Shown here one piece after another: positions 48,601 through 60,669 of a stretch of 64,000 nucleotides of DNA. This DNA is from Leucaena leucocephala (lineage: Eukaryota > Streptophyta > Magnoliopsida > Fabales > Fabaceae). The first letter of the stretch is position 1. Every line of letters begins with the position of its first letter. The stretch is taken from NCBI GenBank assembly GCA_037074615.1, contig CM073536.1:5585001-5649000 (forward strand), given 5' to 3'. The position numbers and the translations under genes were made by a program. The notes beneath the pieces were generated by a model that was not told the origin of the DNA, made no database searches, and saw nothing but the letters and a program-made list of their open reading frames with translations.

Positions 48601-51600
48601 ATTCTTTGACTAATTAAGAGATAATGTTTTTTTGTATGTTTTAAGTTTTTGTTATTAGCTGAGTTGATAATTGTGTGTAAATATAAGATTCTAACACACA
48701 ACGCCACATTCTTGTGAAATATGGGGTATTTTAAATTTTCATGAATTGGAATAAACTTGTTTATCATAAGAGATATCATGAATTACAAATTTTATTATCC
48801 AAAAATCTCCTCAAGAAAATTAAACTCATATTTATTAAATATAAATTAATTTTGAGACAAACTAATAGGGATAAAAATAGGTTAAACCTTAACCAGAGAG
48901 TTATAACCTAACTTGGTTAAACTCTAGTAAAGACTGACATGTCTATTAAATATGTCAGTTTTAAATGTATTTAAATGTGTGCTAATTTAAATAGGTTAAA
49001 TATTTTTTATAAGATTTTGCCTATAAATTTATACTCCTAACTTATTTAATATTATTTTTATATATAAATATATAGTTTAAATATGTTTAAAATTTATTTA
49101 AAATATTTTATTTATAAATATGTAAGTTTTATAACCTATTAAAAATTTAAGATTTTAAAAAAAGATTTAGATTGATAGGTCGGTTATAGGCTCAAGTCTA
49201 AGCTTATGCTTTACTATCTAGTTACTGGCTTATATTTGTTTAACCTAAGTTTAGTCTAATCTAAACATGTTTACATACAAACCAAACGGACCCTAACAAA
49301 TTTTCTTGTGGAGGCGGCTCATGGGGCGGTGATAGCCCACCATACCGACACCCTATATATCAATTATTTGTTACATTAAGGTGCAATCGTTTGAATTTGA
49401 TGAGCATAATATTTTTATATTAAATATTTGTCCTAAGAGATACTGTTTAATGTAATAAAAATATGAATAGAGAAGATATTATTTAGTTTTTTGGGGAAGA
49501 AAATATCTTGAGGAATGGAATAATAAAAACAATAAATATCACCAAAAGAAAAACAAGAAAGATAAAACGAGGAAGGAGGGGGAAAGTGAAATGTGAAAGA
49601 GACAATCATTTAATATATTTGTTTTGTTGTTTAGGCAAAATTTGTCAACACACTGCTATCACCACATAGACTTTTCATCGTCACTTCGGTCACCGTCCTT
49701 TTAATCCCCCCACTTCCATACCATCATTCTTTCTATCCGTTTTGGATTTTACAAGACGTTTCTAAAATTGTTTCATATTTTGTAAAGGACAATAATTTAT
49801 TAATGACTTTTTTCCCTAAAAATATTATTAATGAATTAAAGGTTTTGGTTTAATTTTGCTCATAAAATTTTAGATACTCTGGATATTTGGAAGTTTTCTT
49901 CAATCAATATCACTCTTGAAATATTAGCAAATCAATAAATTTGACCCAATTCTTTAAAAATTAATATTGATTGTTAAAAATCTAATACTTATCATTAATA
50001 TTTTTAATAATTAGTGTTGATATTGCTCTATTTTTAATATTTTTATAATGATATTTATTTAAGAAAATTTTTTAAATACCCATAATTTTTTATGTAAAAA
50101 TATTCTAGGCAAAATTGAAATTGTACCCTTAATTAAATAAGTTAATTAGAAATTAATGTTATATTTAGATTAATATTTACAAAAGTGACTTACTATCCCA
50201 ATTAGTTTTTCCCAAATTAAAGTTTAGATAAAAATTAATTAGTATAATCATATAAGCTTTTATAAAAAAAATAAACTTCATAATGTTTAAACCTAAAGAA
50301 AAACCAAAAATTAAAAAAAAAATTGTTTTAACAAAATGTGACTTTAAAAAAAAAAGTCAATTGTCCCGAAACATGCCAAACCCCATTTTAAAATATTATT
50401 TTTAATCTTTAATATAACTCTTGAAGTCAAATTTATATTATATACTTATTAATTTACTTAAATTATTTAACTAATTTTTATATTAATTATAATTAATTAG
50501 TATATTTTATTTTTTTAATTTATTTAAAAAATTAATTAATTTTTATATTAAATAAAAAATTTGAATATGAGTTTTTGAGAGGCTGTCCATGGCGTAAGGA
50601 CTAAGGAGCTAGCGGTGTGGACGGGGGATGCATGTAGTTGGAAGCACGAGCAAAATATGGGGCCAACATGCACGTGACTCCCTCTTGGTGACTAATAAGC
50701 TTTAATGAGAGTAGTTGTGAAAGTGGAATCCATTAAATATTTCACCTTCTTCCCTCCGTATCATAAATATTTGTACCTACGTATATGTGCCACTATAATA
50801 TAGGGTTCTTCTTTTAATCTATAACTTCATTCATACACTTGTTGCAAAAAAAAAAATGGTTAAAAATTATTCCATCCATTCCTTTTTTTTATATAAAACG
50901 ATTAACTAAATATCTTTGATTAAAAAATTAATTAAAACTAATTAAAAATAATTAATAAATAAAAATTATAATTTTTTTTAAAATATCTTTATTTATAAAA
51001 AAAATAGAGGAAATATTTGAGGACATTCAGTCACATACAAAAACTATTAGACACGTTCTATGAGAGTAATAAATTAAGTAGTATAGAGTTATTTGAAAAA
51101 ATAAATTGAAAGACTAAATAAAATATTTTATAAAATTATTAAACAAAATATTTTGATTAATAATATATTTAAAAATTTGATAGTTAATATAAAATATAAT
51201 AATATCATACGATTTACTCTATATAATAGGATATGTTATCGTTTTTAAATTTACCTACTACAAGTTATTCTAACGGCAGTACTATCTACCATATTTAGAT
51301 GAAATCCTTTCCCTTTATATAAATATATATATAAATGTTGGTAATATTTTTATCATGAATTTAACCCCACTAAATTAAAATCCAAAATTTAAACTCTGTT
51401 GAATTAACCAATGACCCACCATCTCTAGAAACATTGATATGAGATGGAATCCACTTTGCTTACACATGACTATGATTTGTAATTCTCATCCATGAAATCT
51501 ATGTAAATAACAGTAGTATTAATTAAGACATAAGAAAAACATGTAATTGTCTATTAAAGGAATGGACGGTGCATCTAAGAAATTAGAGAAAAGGGAAATT

Positions 51601-52140
51601 ATTGGGAATTACTAATGTTTAAAATAGCATAGAGATAATAACACAAATTAAAAGTACTATTTGCTTTCAAAAAAAGACACAGGGTTGGCAGGGTACCATC
51701 ATCATCATCACCACCAACACATTGTTGGGACTTTCACGTATTCCATAGAACTTCCTCCTCGATCTCTTCTAACACGTCTTTATTTTCCTGAAGTGACTCT
51801 AAGAGATTTTTTTAACTATTCGTTTTGAAAGCCAAATAATTTAAGTCAAGTGCATTCATTTTTTACAACCACTCAAAACAATACAAATATATATATTCAT
51901 TTATTATTATTGTCTACTAATTCAAGTTAAGATTATCTCTCTCAATGGCATTCTTTTTCCCACCCACAACCCTAAAAATCAAACCCCCAAGTTTATCCAA
52001 GAATAATCAAGTCATTTCCTTTCAATCTCACTATTTTAATACATATATTAGTGGACGTGGGTTCTTTTGGTAAAAGAAAATTAAAAAAAAAACTAATATG
52101 GGTATTGTTATTTGATATGTTATATAAAAAAAGATCAGGA
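48600..52140. other. Long AT-rich intergenic region
   Basis: No gene is recognised. It contains MITE-like AT-rich blocks at about 50395-50575 and 50868-51015; the latter has a TATTCCATCCATTCC-type left end and an AAATAGAGGAAATA right end. Less AT-rich islands at 49640-49745 and 50580-50700 have no open frame of note. Confidence 0.5.
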
Positions 52141-52154
52141 GGGTCATATTACTT

Positions 52155-52337
52155 TTTTTTGTTACTCATCCGGTTCACCAGAGTTTTGCCCTGACTATAT
52201 CCAGATTCGACCCATATCACACATCTGGTTATGGTAGGTGAGTCTCCTAACAAAAATTTTTTATATATGCTAAGGCTCAAACTCAAGACCTCACTTAAAC
52301 GATATCAAGTCGTTTACCACTTGGATCAATCTCACGT
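52155..52337 (-). mobile_element. SINE family A, copy 7
   Basis: Antisense, more diverged copy: complement of the A tail (T run at 52153-52160), TCATCCGGTTCACCAGAG, GACTATATCCAGATTCGACC, GGTTATGGTAGGTGAGTCTC, and a tRNA-like end with the B-box complement GGCTCAAACTC. Short TTACTT direct repeats flank it. Confidence 0.8.
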
Positions 52338-52505
52338 TACTTAAATAGGAGAGAGAGTATTAAAATGAGTAGTGTGTGGGGTTGATGTGAACAGCTTAAC
52401 AAAAGCGATGCTTTGAAGACAGAAAGAAAGAGAGGAAAAATAATATATAGGTGAGAGGCTACAAACTCACCCACCTTCTTGATTGTGATCTTTTCCTTCT
52501 TCTTA

Positions 52506-52527
52506 GAGAGAGAGAGAGAGAGAGAAG
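52506..52527. repeat. (GA)n microsatellite
   Basis: Eleven GA dinucleotides. Confidence 0.9.
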
Positions 52528-52871
52528 TTATCTACTTGTCTCATAAGCCACGCGTGCTAAGAAGGACACCTACCAAAGAGAAGAAACAATGGTAGGTTTT
52601 TGAAATATTGCAAAGAGGACAAGTTGTAGAATGTGGTGATTATTAATAATATTATGTAATATTAATATGGTCCCATTCAATTCTAAAAAAGATGACATCT
52701 TGATATGAGAAGATTGTGTTTTCGTTTCTTTGTGGCCTATTATTTTCCCCACTCAGAGATTCTGAAAAGTTTGCATAACCTGAAAAAAATAAAACTAATA
52801 TTCTCACCTTTTCATCCCAAAAGTTCACGGCCTAAAAGGCCAACATTATTTTTGAACAATACAAATATTCG

Positions 52872-52917
52872 ATCCCACATCGGAAAGGCAAAGGCACAAA
52901 GTGGGACTTAATAAGCC
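52872..52917 (+). promoter_or_regulatory. snRNA-type USE plus TATA-like element (candidate)
   Basis: ATCCCACATCG (52872-52882) equals the plant snRNA upstream sequence element RTCCCACATCG. A TATA-like CTTAATAAGCC (52907-52917) follows about 25 bp later, the spacing used by pol III-type plant snRNA promoters. No known snRNA start (U1-U6, 7SL, MRP) is recognised downstream. The same motif also turns up in plant repeats, so this stays a candidate. Confidence 0.35.
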
Positions 52918-53389
52918 ATTTGCCTTTTGCAAGGTTGATGTGCCACCCACGTCCTACGTTCCCCCTTGTGACTAAACAGTGAACAGTCAACACCGTAACA
53001 CGTGTTAGAGAAAATCCTCTATAATCATCAACTTATGTTTTGGTCGTGATTCCATTTATAACTGCACCCCTTGTTCATTTTTTTTTTTCACGATGGATAT
53101 TAATTTATGTAGGGTGTTGTTGGTCTTGATCTGGTGATCTTAAAGAGTTCAGAAAACAAAATTGTGGGAACTACATAGAAAAGCTTGCCGTTTCAAAGTT
53201 ATATTATTTGGTCCTTATTTTCTCACCAAATCTTGGACTTATTTTTGGGCCTGGCCTGTTATAAAATGGGAAACCAGCCCAATCGATGCAGCCCAGTTTT
53301 TGTAAGAGCATTCAATTGCATGATATATTTTACGGTAATCAAATTGCTTAAAGGGTGGGATATGCAACTATTTAAACCATTTGAAACGT

Positions 53390-54308
53390 GTTCGATTTAT
53401 AAATAGTATCATTTTATTGTGATTCCAGTCGTGATACTTAGGGAGGCATCCTAGCTCCTGGGCGCATAAGTTACGCTTGAGGATAATTGACGGCTCACCT
53501 TGCCCGACATTGGTATTAGGCTGAGCAAAATGCCCGCTACCCGGTGCACCCGCCCGGACCCGGTTTAAATTTGCCCGGTTTAGGCCCGCCCAAATTAAGC
53601 CCGTAATGGGCGGGCTTAAACGGGCGGGCTGCATATGTTAAACGGGCGGGCTACGGGCACACCATCGGGCTGCCCGTGCCCGCCCATTTATGTATATATA
53701 CATTTTTAATAATTTTTTATTTAAATATTTATTTATTTTTTAAAATAAATTATAATATTTCCTATTTTTGTTGAAGTTGTGAAATTTTAAATTACAAAAA
53801 TTATAATATTTATCCACTATTTTTAGAGAAGACGGAGTTTTGCTGGGTTAAAATTTTATGGGTTGGTCAAGTTTTTAAAATAATAATATTAAATTTAGAA
53901 TATTTAAATGGATATTTTGTAGGATTGTGATTTTATGATGAATAATTATATCATGTGTATACTATTGTTTATTATCACTATACACTATATTATTTGTAAG
54001 CATTGATTGTTATTAGAATTTTAAATAGATTTAATTTTTTTTAAACGGGCTGCCCATGCCCATTTAGCCCAAACGGATTCAGCCCAGCCCGTTTAACACG
54101 GGTTTAAACGGGCTAAGGCACGGGCATGGGCTAGCCCGTGCCCATTAAAATATAAACGGGCGGGGCACGGGCTGACCATCGGGCCAGCCCAACCCGCCCG
54201 TTACTCACCCCTAATTGGTATCACCTAAGAGGAAGGAAGACTTCGCCCTACCCTTAGATCATAGGTGAGCCCAACCCTTTTTCAAAAATTTTTGCACTAA
54301 AAAAAAGC
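53390..54308 (+). mobile_element. Retroposon family B, copy 4, split by a hAT element
   Basis: The left part (53390-53516: TTATTGTGATTCCAGTCGTG, GACGGCTCACCTTGCCCGAC, ATTGGTAT) and right part (54214-54308: ATTGGTATCACCTAAGAGGA, CCCTTAGATCATAGGTGAGC, then T/A-rich tail) join to form one copy collinear with 38290-38505. The hAT-like element at 53517-54213 sits in between. Confidence 0.75.
53517..54213. mobile_element. hAT-like element nested in a family B retroposon
   Basis: 8-bp target duplication ATTGGTAT (53509-53516 and 54214-54221). Terminal inverted repeats: left TAGGCTGAGCAA, right complement TAGGGGTGAGTAA. Subterminal regions are GC-rich with CGGGCGGGCT / AGCCCGTTTA repeats; the centre is AT-rich. 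No transposase, so it is non-autonomous. Confidence 0.88.
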
Positions 54309-54484
54309 TTAATATAACCAACTAGTTGGCTCTAAGTGTCTAGCATAAAGGGCTAGTAGTATCCCTTCAGCGTGACAATCTAAAATTTGAATTATAGAGA
54401 TAAGTGTCAATATTTAGTACCTAACAATGCCTCAAATAAGATGGGAGGATAATTGTGTTTATCTTAAAAAATTGCTTAATATAC

Positions 54485-54735
54485 TTGTCCGGCCTTGAAT
54501 ATATGACCTATTTAATTAATTTTATTATATTAAGAAAGTTAATTAAGTTAATTAATATATTATATTTTTTCTAAAATATTCTAATCACCTTTCTTAACTC
54601 CTCCTCCTTTTATTTGATTATTATTGAGTAAGCATCAATAATAATAATTTAAAAAAATTAATAAATATAAAAAATATCTTATATTTATGACCTAAATCAA
54701 TTTTTTAATTAAATTTTATATTAAAAATAAGAGAA
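54485..54735 (+). mobile_element. MITE family 3, copy 2
   Basis: Collinear with 26437-26695: TGTCCGGCCTTGAATATAT, ATTAAGAAAGTTAATTAAGT, CCTTTCTTAACTCCTCCTCC, AATAAATATAAAAAATATC, TTTTATATTAAAAATAAGAG. Non-coding. Confidence 0.65.
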
Positions 54736-54744
54736 GTAACTTGT

Positions 54745-55076
54745 GGGATAATGAAACTTTTGATCCCTTGTATTTCGCTTAGGTACTTATTTGGTTCCTC
54801 AAGTTTCATTTTTATCAATTTAGTCTTTACGTTTATGAAGTGATCACGTTACTCCTCTTGAGGAGACAGTTGACAAATTTTCTGAAATGTCAACAATCGT
54901 TTGCTTATTTATCTTAGTTATCAACAAATAAATCAGAACCGTTGTTAACAATTGTTGACAACCAGTTTCTCTAGATTGATCACGTGATGACTTCATGAAA
55001 CTTTAAGGACTAAGTTGATAAAAATGAAATTTGAAGAACCAAATTGATAAGGGACCAAAAGTTTCATCACCCTTAA
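54745..55076. mobile_element. Foldback MITE, ~330 bp
   Basis: Left AATGAAACTTTTGATCCCTT, TTTGGTTCCTCAAGTTTCAT, TTTTATCAATTTAGTCTTTA and ATCACGT are mirrored by the complement of the right side (GATGAAACTTTTGGTCCCTT, TTTGGTTCTTCAAATTTCAT, TTTTATCAACTTAGTCCTTA, ATCACGT). The inverted repeats are about 150 bp long. Duplication at the ends is unclear. Confidence 0.75.
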
Positions 55077-55397
55077 CTTATCAAAACTAAAAAATAAAAC
55101 ATGGCCAAACGAAAACGAAAACAAAAACAATCTACACCTTGATGTAGAAACAACCATCTGATCAGATCATCTTTAAAGACAGTTGTTAACAAAAACAAAA
55201 AGATAATTTATTAGAAACCAGTGATTCAAACGATCTTATTGTCAAGGGGAAAAAATAGAGATCTCAACCTAACCAGTAGTTAGCTAAGACCAATTCTCCA
55301 AGAAAAAAAATGGCAATATCTACAGCTAAAAACATTATTTCTAATGTCAACAGAAATTTCCTGGTGTGGTAAGAGTGGCCTAAGGGGAAAGTATAAG

Positions 55398-58300
55398 CTA
55401 TCGGTGAGCGTTGGGGAAAGGAAATGGAGGGCTAGAATTATGGAAATTAGAAGTATGTTTGATGTATGTGATAGAAGAGCCATCATCACCAACTTGCTGA
55501 ATCTGTGGCATTTCCAGTTCTGGAATGCTTTGGAAATTATATTCAAACTGTGATTGATTATAATGAATAATTTCATTATTATTAGGTCTTTGGCTTGCAT
55601 GAAATTCAGAAGCATCTGGAATGAAGAAATTACTAGGTCGTTTTCTCTTTGATGAACTGCGCGATGGAGCTCTTGATCTGCCCATGAAAATCAATCATAA
55701 CAAATATGAAACCTTAATTCTGCAATTTAGAAGTCAAAACGATTTGAATTGTTTATAAGTCTGCTTTTACCAAACCTGCAGGGCCTTGAAGGTGTTTGGA
55801 AAGGAGCAGCAGAATTTGTATGGCCTTCATTTATCTCTGAAACTTTCTCTGCCATAAGCATTTCACAGGATTGATAATTTCTTTTGGTTTCAGTTTCTGT
55901 TCTTAATTTAGAAGAACCTGAAAGAGAGAGATGGCATCGAACTCTGAAGGAATGATTCATGCAAAAAGATTTTGAGGCACATAAAACTATGTTGTTGGTT
56001 AGGTATTGAAGGATCAAATCGATACACAAACTAATTACCATCATTTCTCCCATATGCGTTCTTGCATCCTTCACATCTACATCTAATGGAGCAGCCAACT
56101 CCATTCTTCAAAAGGAAATCAACATCAGTAGTTCATACTATAACAGAATTTAGAAGCATACAAGATTCAAGATGATAAAAACCTGAAAACATTCACAATA
56201 TTTCTTTTGGCACCCAGATTTCTTGCAGCTGCATCCTCTTCTGTGTAGTGTTGGTGGAGTTTTGTTTGGGTCAACCTGCACAAAAAAAAAGATAAATAAA
56301 ATGTCACAAGTGATTTCATCTCAGTTATGAGCATATAGCTGAATTTATTTCTTACCCGAGTTTCAGGTAAAGAATCAGCATTTCTGATGACTTTGGGAGC
56401 AAATGCAAGAGGGTTACGAGACTCAGTCTTCTTGCGAACTGCAAGCACAATGTTTTCATAAATAGGCTTGTTGCGGCAGTCTTGACAGGAACAAGGTCCA
56501 GTGCAGTAGACACGGGAAGCAAAGCACTCACAGTAACTGATATAGGAGATACGAAGGGGGGGAAAAGAGGAGTCAATCAAAAGGTATTGAATTAACTGTG
56601 TAGATAATCAATGGCCCTAGTGAAAAAATGGAAGTAACTGAACTTACAGCTGCAAACACTCTGAGTGCTTGCATGTGCAATGTTTGCAACTTTCGCCTTT
56701 TCCAGCGGGCTCCCGCTTATGCCTACAAACTCAACTCCGGATTAGGCTAATGCAGGAAACCCTAAGAGATAATAGCATAGAAATTAGTCAACCGTTTCTT
56801 AATATAGGACCTAGTAAGAGAGTTAATCTTAATCCTAAATATAAGATATATTTCCCATATTTATCAATTTTTTTCTAAATTACTACTATTGATAATATTT
56901 CAATAATAATAAAATAAGGGAGAGGGATAGAATTAAGAAAGATGATTAAAGTATTTTAAAAAAAAATATCATATTAACTAACTTAATTAACTTCTTTAAT
57001 CTAATCAAGTTAGTTAAATAAGTTTTACATTAAGGATCATATAGGAGTATTTAAGGAGAAACACGTCTAATTAGTAATAGTGACACTTGCCTTTTACTAT
57101 TGGACCTATTATGGTTAAAACCTTCACAAATAATAAGTGCGGATGGTCGTGAATAATCTACTGTAGGCTGAGTCCAAATATTTTGAGAATGCATGTCTCT
57201 TTGAGGTATTGTAAGCATTGATGATATTTGATCAAGCTGTTGGCTTGAAGAGAAATGATGCAAAGAAGGAACTGAGCTGGACAAACCAAGTTGTCTTGTA
57301 GAAGGCCATCCATTGTTCATACCCGTTCTCGGCATAATGCACATATTTGAATTAACATTACTTATCGTAGGAACCAACCATTTATCATTAGGAACATTAC
57401 ATTTACTGAAAGTAGTATTTGAATCACTCCTCTGCATTCTAGCCATGTCATAGTCTAGAGAGCTCCTCCACATACGCTGATTTGTTGCTGGAATATGCTG
57501 AACACAAAAGACAAAAGTGCTTTTAGGGTGACCATTATTCATTCCCACAGTTAATAAGTGGAACCTTGGGGGAAAATTTCAAATCTCACCATTAGTAAAT
57601 CACAGACAAAATATAAAGAACCATATGACATGTAACTTTTTAAACCATGATGTACCCTCATAATGCTTTGAAAGTATCTAAACATGTAACTTCACGCACA
57701 AAAGATAACACACACATAACTCACTTTCTCACCTCATTATCCATTCTCTCATTGAGGTTGCTAGCCATCGCAGAAAAATTGAAAAGATTATTCTGCATTT
57801 GCTCAACCTCTGTGGCTAATTTGGGATTAGAAGCATGATATCTAATTTCATGCCGTGAATCGACAGTGTACTGCGAGTTCCTAAGGGTATTTTGTGGTGG
57901 TAATTGAGGCATAAAATTACCAGGTCTAATTGTGGGATGATCCAATGAGTTCTGCATTACATTGGGAGGAGTAATTATACTCTTCCAATTACATCCCGGC
58001 CCTTCAATTTCGGATACTGGCGCGAATAAACCCGGGTCGACAGAAATTGTCTCATCAAAACCAGGGCTACAAAAGTCATTCATTGAAGCTTGTGGTATAT
58101 CAAGTGTACATTTTCTGCTTAACTGCTCAACCAGCGCATTCCCTCCTTGATCAGTATTATTTTCCTGTAGCTCACTTGAGTCATGATCATGGGCATGATT
58201 TGCGTATGAAACAGTGGCTTCTTCACCTGAACCGATTTGCAAACCACGTTGTTCAAATGAAACATTTGGTTGTGGTGCATCCGAAAAAGGAGTTTGCCTA

Positions 58301-58967
58301 TAAAACGAAGTAGAGCTAGTTATCAGAGTTGATCAGTTCACAAGAGAATCTATATATAACAGCAATGAACAGGGAAAAATCACAATTACCTGCTATATGA
58401 GGCATGGGGTGATGTGAAAACAGATGGAGGGGACCAAAAGCTTGTGAAGCTTGATTCCTGAGTATGTTCAACAGGCTTATCTGGTTTTATTGGAGAAAGT
58501 TCACTCATATAGTGGAATACAAATGAATCCTGCATACATTGGAACATCACTTTGAAATATCATCATCAGACTCAAATAATCAAAAGGATGAGCCCATGTA
58601 CCAAAGATTCAAGATCATATTTTTTTGCATTTGAAAGAGAGAGAGAGAGAGAGAAATTAAAAAAAGAAAAGGATTAAACCGTCCCACTACCAAACCTATA
58701 AAAGAAATCTACAATATTGCAGAAGCCTTAATACACGACCAGAGCGTGGGTTCTTGAGAAGGTTTAAGAAAGAATACAGCAGATAAAATAAAGCAATGTT
58801 CTTTTCAAAACTAGAGTGAAAACACCCAATTTTTTTCATATTAAAACTCGTTCAGGGACGCAGGGAGAACACAGAAAACGGGTCGAAATAGTATGGTTGA
58901 TGATGAAGCTGACCTCAAAGTTAGAGAAAGGAGTGTCAATTGGGTTTGAATCTTCAGGCGCGTCCAT
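55398..58967 (-). CDS. TSO1-like CXC-domain (CPP/TCX) protein, 10 exons, 667 aa
   Basis: CPP/TCX proteins are DNA-binding CXC proteins, the plant counterparts of LIN54 in the DREAM-type complex. They control cell division in meristems, ovules and stomatal lineages. Exons (high to low): 58967-58914, 58529-58390, 58297-57733, 57497-57091, 56722-56648, 56536-56356, 56275-56183, 56105-56039, 55917-55776, 55677-55398. The N-terminus MDAPEDSNPIDTPFSNFE with DSFVFHYMSELSPIKP is the conserved start block of the TSO1 group. The two CXC repeats are at about 400-440 (CKHCTCKHSECLQLYCECF) and 488-522 (RRGCSCKKSGCQKKYCECFQ, GVGCSIRCRCEGCKN), joined by the RNPLAFAPK linker. All zinc cysteines are present. 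Intron 4 must use a GC donor (AG-GCAAGT) to keep frame. The gene is intact and expected to be nuclear. Confidence 0.93.
56813..57047 (-). mobile_element. MITE family 3, copy 3, in TCX intron 4
   Basis: The complement is collinear with 26437-26695 and 54485-54735 (TTAAAGAAGTTAATTAAGTT, CTTTCTTAATTCTATCCCTC, ATAAATATGGGAAATATATC). It occupies most of the intron that uses the GC donor. Confidence 0.65.
58637..58655. repeat. (GA)n microsatellite in TCX intron 1
   Basis: About nine GA dinucleotides. Confidence 0.9.
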
Positions 58968-59418
58968 GTTGAGAGAGAATTGAGAGTTGAGAGAGACGCG
59001 TTGCTCTCTTCTCTTCTCTGCGGCAAGGCTTTCGTCGTCCTCCTCCTCCGAAACAAAAGCGCGGGAGAATATTTTCTCTCGGATTACGAAGAAGATCCTC
59101 CTTACATAATCCACCGTCGATGTGTTTTTCTTTTGTGCCACATCCACCGTACATCCGCCCGTCTACTATATCTCTTCACTTGATTTGTTATACTATTACT
59201 TTTCTAATATTTTGAATTTCTTTTATTTATACAATTTAACATTTTTGGGAAGACATTAAGAATATGGCAGAGGGTGGAAACTAATATCATTTAACATTTT
59301 TAAATATGATGGCAAGGGTTTTATGGGGACTCTATATGCTGTTAACCTTTTTTTTTTTTTCATGTACTTCGTTTTATATATTTTTATAAGTAGTGCAAAA
59401 AAACAAAAAAAAATATTT

Positions 59419-59515
59419 AAAGTATCAAACATGTATGTTGACATTTAATTAACCCATGCACAAAAGATAATACACACATAATTCACCTTCTAAACTCAAT
59501 GAGGTTGCTAACATT
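59419..59515 (-). repeat. Duplicated fragment of the TCX gene (intron 3 / exon 3 border)
   Basis: Collinear with about 57670-57772: AAGTATCNAAACATGTA, CGCACAAAAGATAACACACA vs TGCACAAAAGATAATACACA, then CATAAYTCAC and TCAATGAGGTTGCTARC. It lies about 450 bp upstream of the TCX start codon. It is a dispersed partial duplicate with no open frame. Confidence 0.7.
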
Positions 59516-59539
59516 TCCAATGCCTATAAATTGCAGAAG

Positions 59540-60660
59540 TAGCTCTTATCTCTTTAGGGGCAAAAAAAAAATCTCTTCATCTTGGCGAAAAAGAACAGAG
59601 ATAGAAAGAAAGAAGAATTAAATTTTAATTTTATAAAAGAAAAATAAAATAAAATCTTAAAAAATAAAATTCAGGATAAGAAATGCAAATATCCTAATTT
59701 CATTAGTAAAAAAAAGGTGTTATTTTGGATTTGGGTAACAAATAAATTATTTTAAATAAATACTAATAAAACTTGTCACAATTGGTAGATAGTTAAATTT
59801 CTTAAATATAATATCATAGGTTTAAATTAGACAGTGTGCATAGAATTGCTTTGTTAGGAGGGTTTTGTTTGTTGAGAAATACAAAATTTACTTCCATAAC
59901 CTATACGTCTTGAGATGATTTGTCTTTAACCAAAACATTATTTTGAGTAAATAGTTCTTCAAAATGTAATTTAATAATAGCATCAAGTTTTATCCCACTT
60001 TGTGGGTGGAACAAAATGTAATTTAATATTATTCAAATTAATTATTTAGAATACCATTTGTCATACGGGGGATCAGAAACATATTTGTTGACAGTTTTTT
60101 GGGTCAATCTGCAAACTTCCATTCATCATAAAACCTTAACCAGCTCCAGCTTTACATAAATCAACAAGTTCAGTGGGTTTAGCATATCAAATATGTTAAA
60201 TATTATTTATAATTTTAAAAGTAGTGTTAGTTTAATCAATGAATGATTTCATATTCATGTATTAATAGTGAAACATATAATAACAGTTCACTGAATATAT
60301 ACTTTTAAAAGAAATTTTTGTTGGCCAAAAAAATGAAATTTATGTACATGTATGTCATTCATGTCCAAAGAGACTCGTGCATGCGTGGGTTTGTGAATTG
60401 TGAAATAGTGCCTATTTGGGGTAACAATAAAACTAAGATTTTAAAAAAAAATTTAACCTAAATTTTATTTTAAAAAAATTTTAAAATAAATAATTTTATT
60501 TGTTCAAAAAAGTTTATAGATCAAATATTAGTTTAAAACTATAATTTTAGATAAATTAGTGAGAATAGTTTATAAAACAGAAAAAAATACTTATGAACAT
60601 TAAAATATTAATTTCCCCTTACTTGTCTTTATTATTTCTTTCCTCTTTCTCCATCTCCGT
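59540..60660. other. AT-rich intergenic region
   Basis: Nothing recognisable as a gene, RNA or bounded repeat. Confidence 0.5.
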
Positions 60661-60669
60661 TCTATCTTC

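Noticed and set aside
55280..55615. 111-aa minus-strand frame overlapping the last TCX exon
   Set aside because: Different frame of the same exon; the frame continuing from exon 9 gives the 667-aa protein.
57075..57085. GT donor (CAA-GTGTCA) for TCX exon 4
   Set aside because: Using it puts exon 5 out of frame with an immediate stop; the GC donor keeps frame and the CXC domain.
58980..59183. Plus-strand 67-aa frame upstream of TCX
   Set aside because: Antisense of the TCX 5' leader; no features of a divergent gene.
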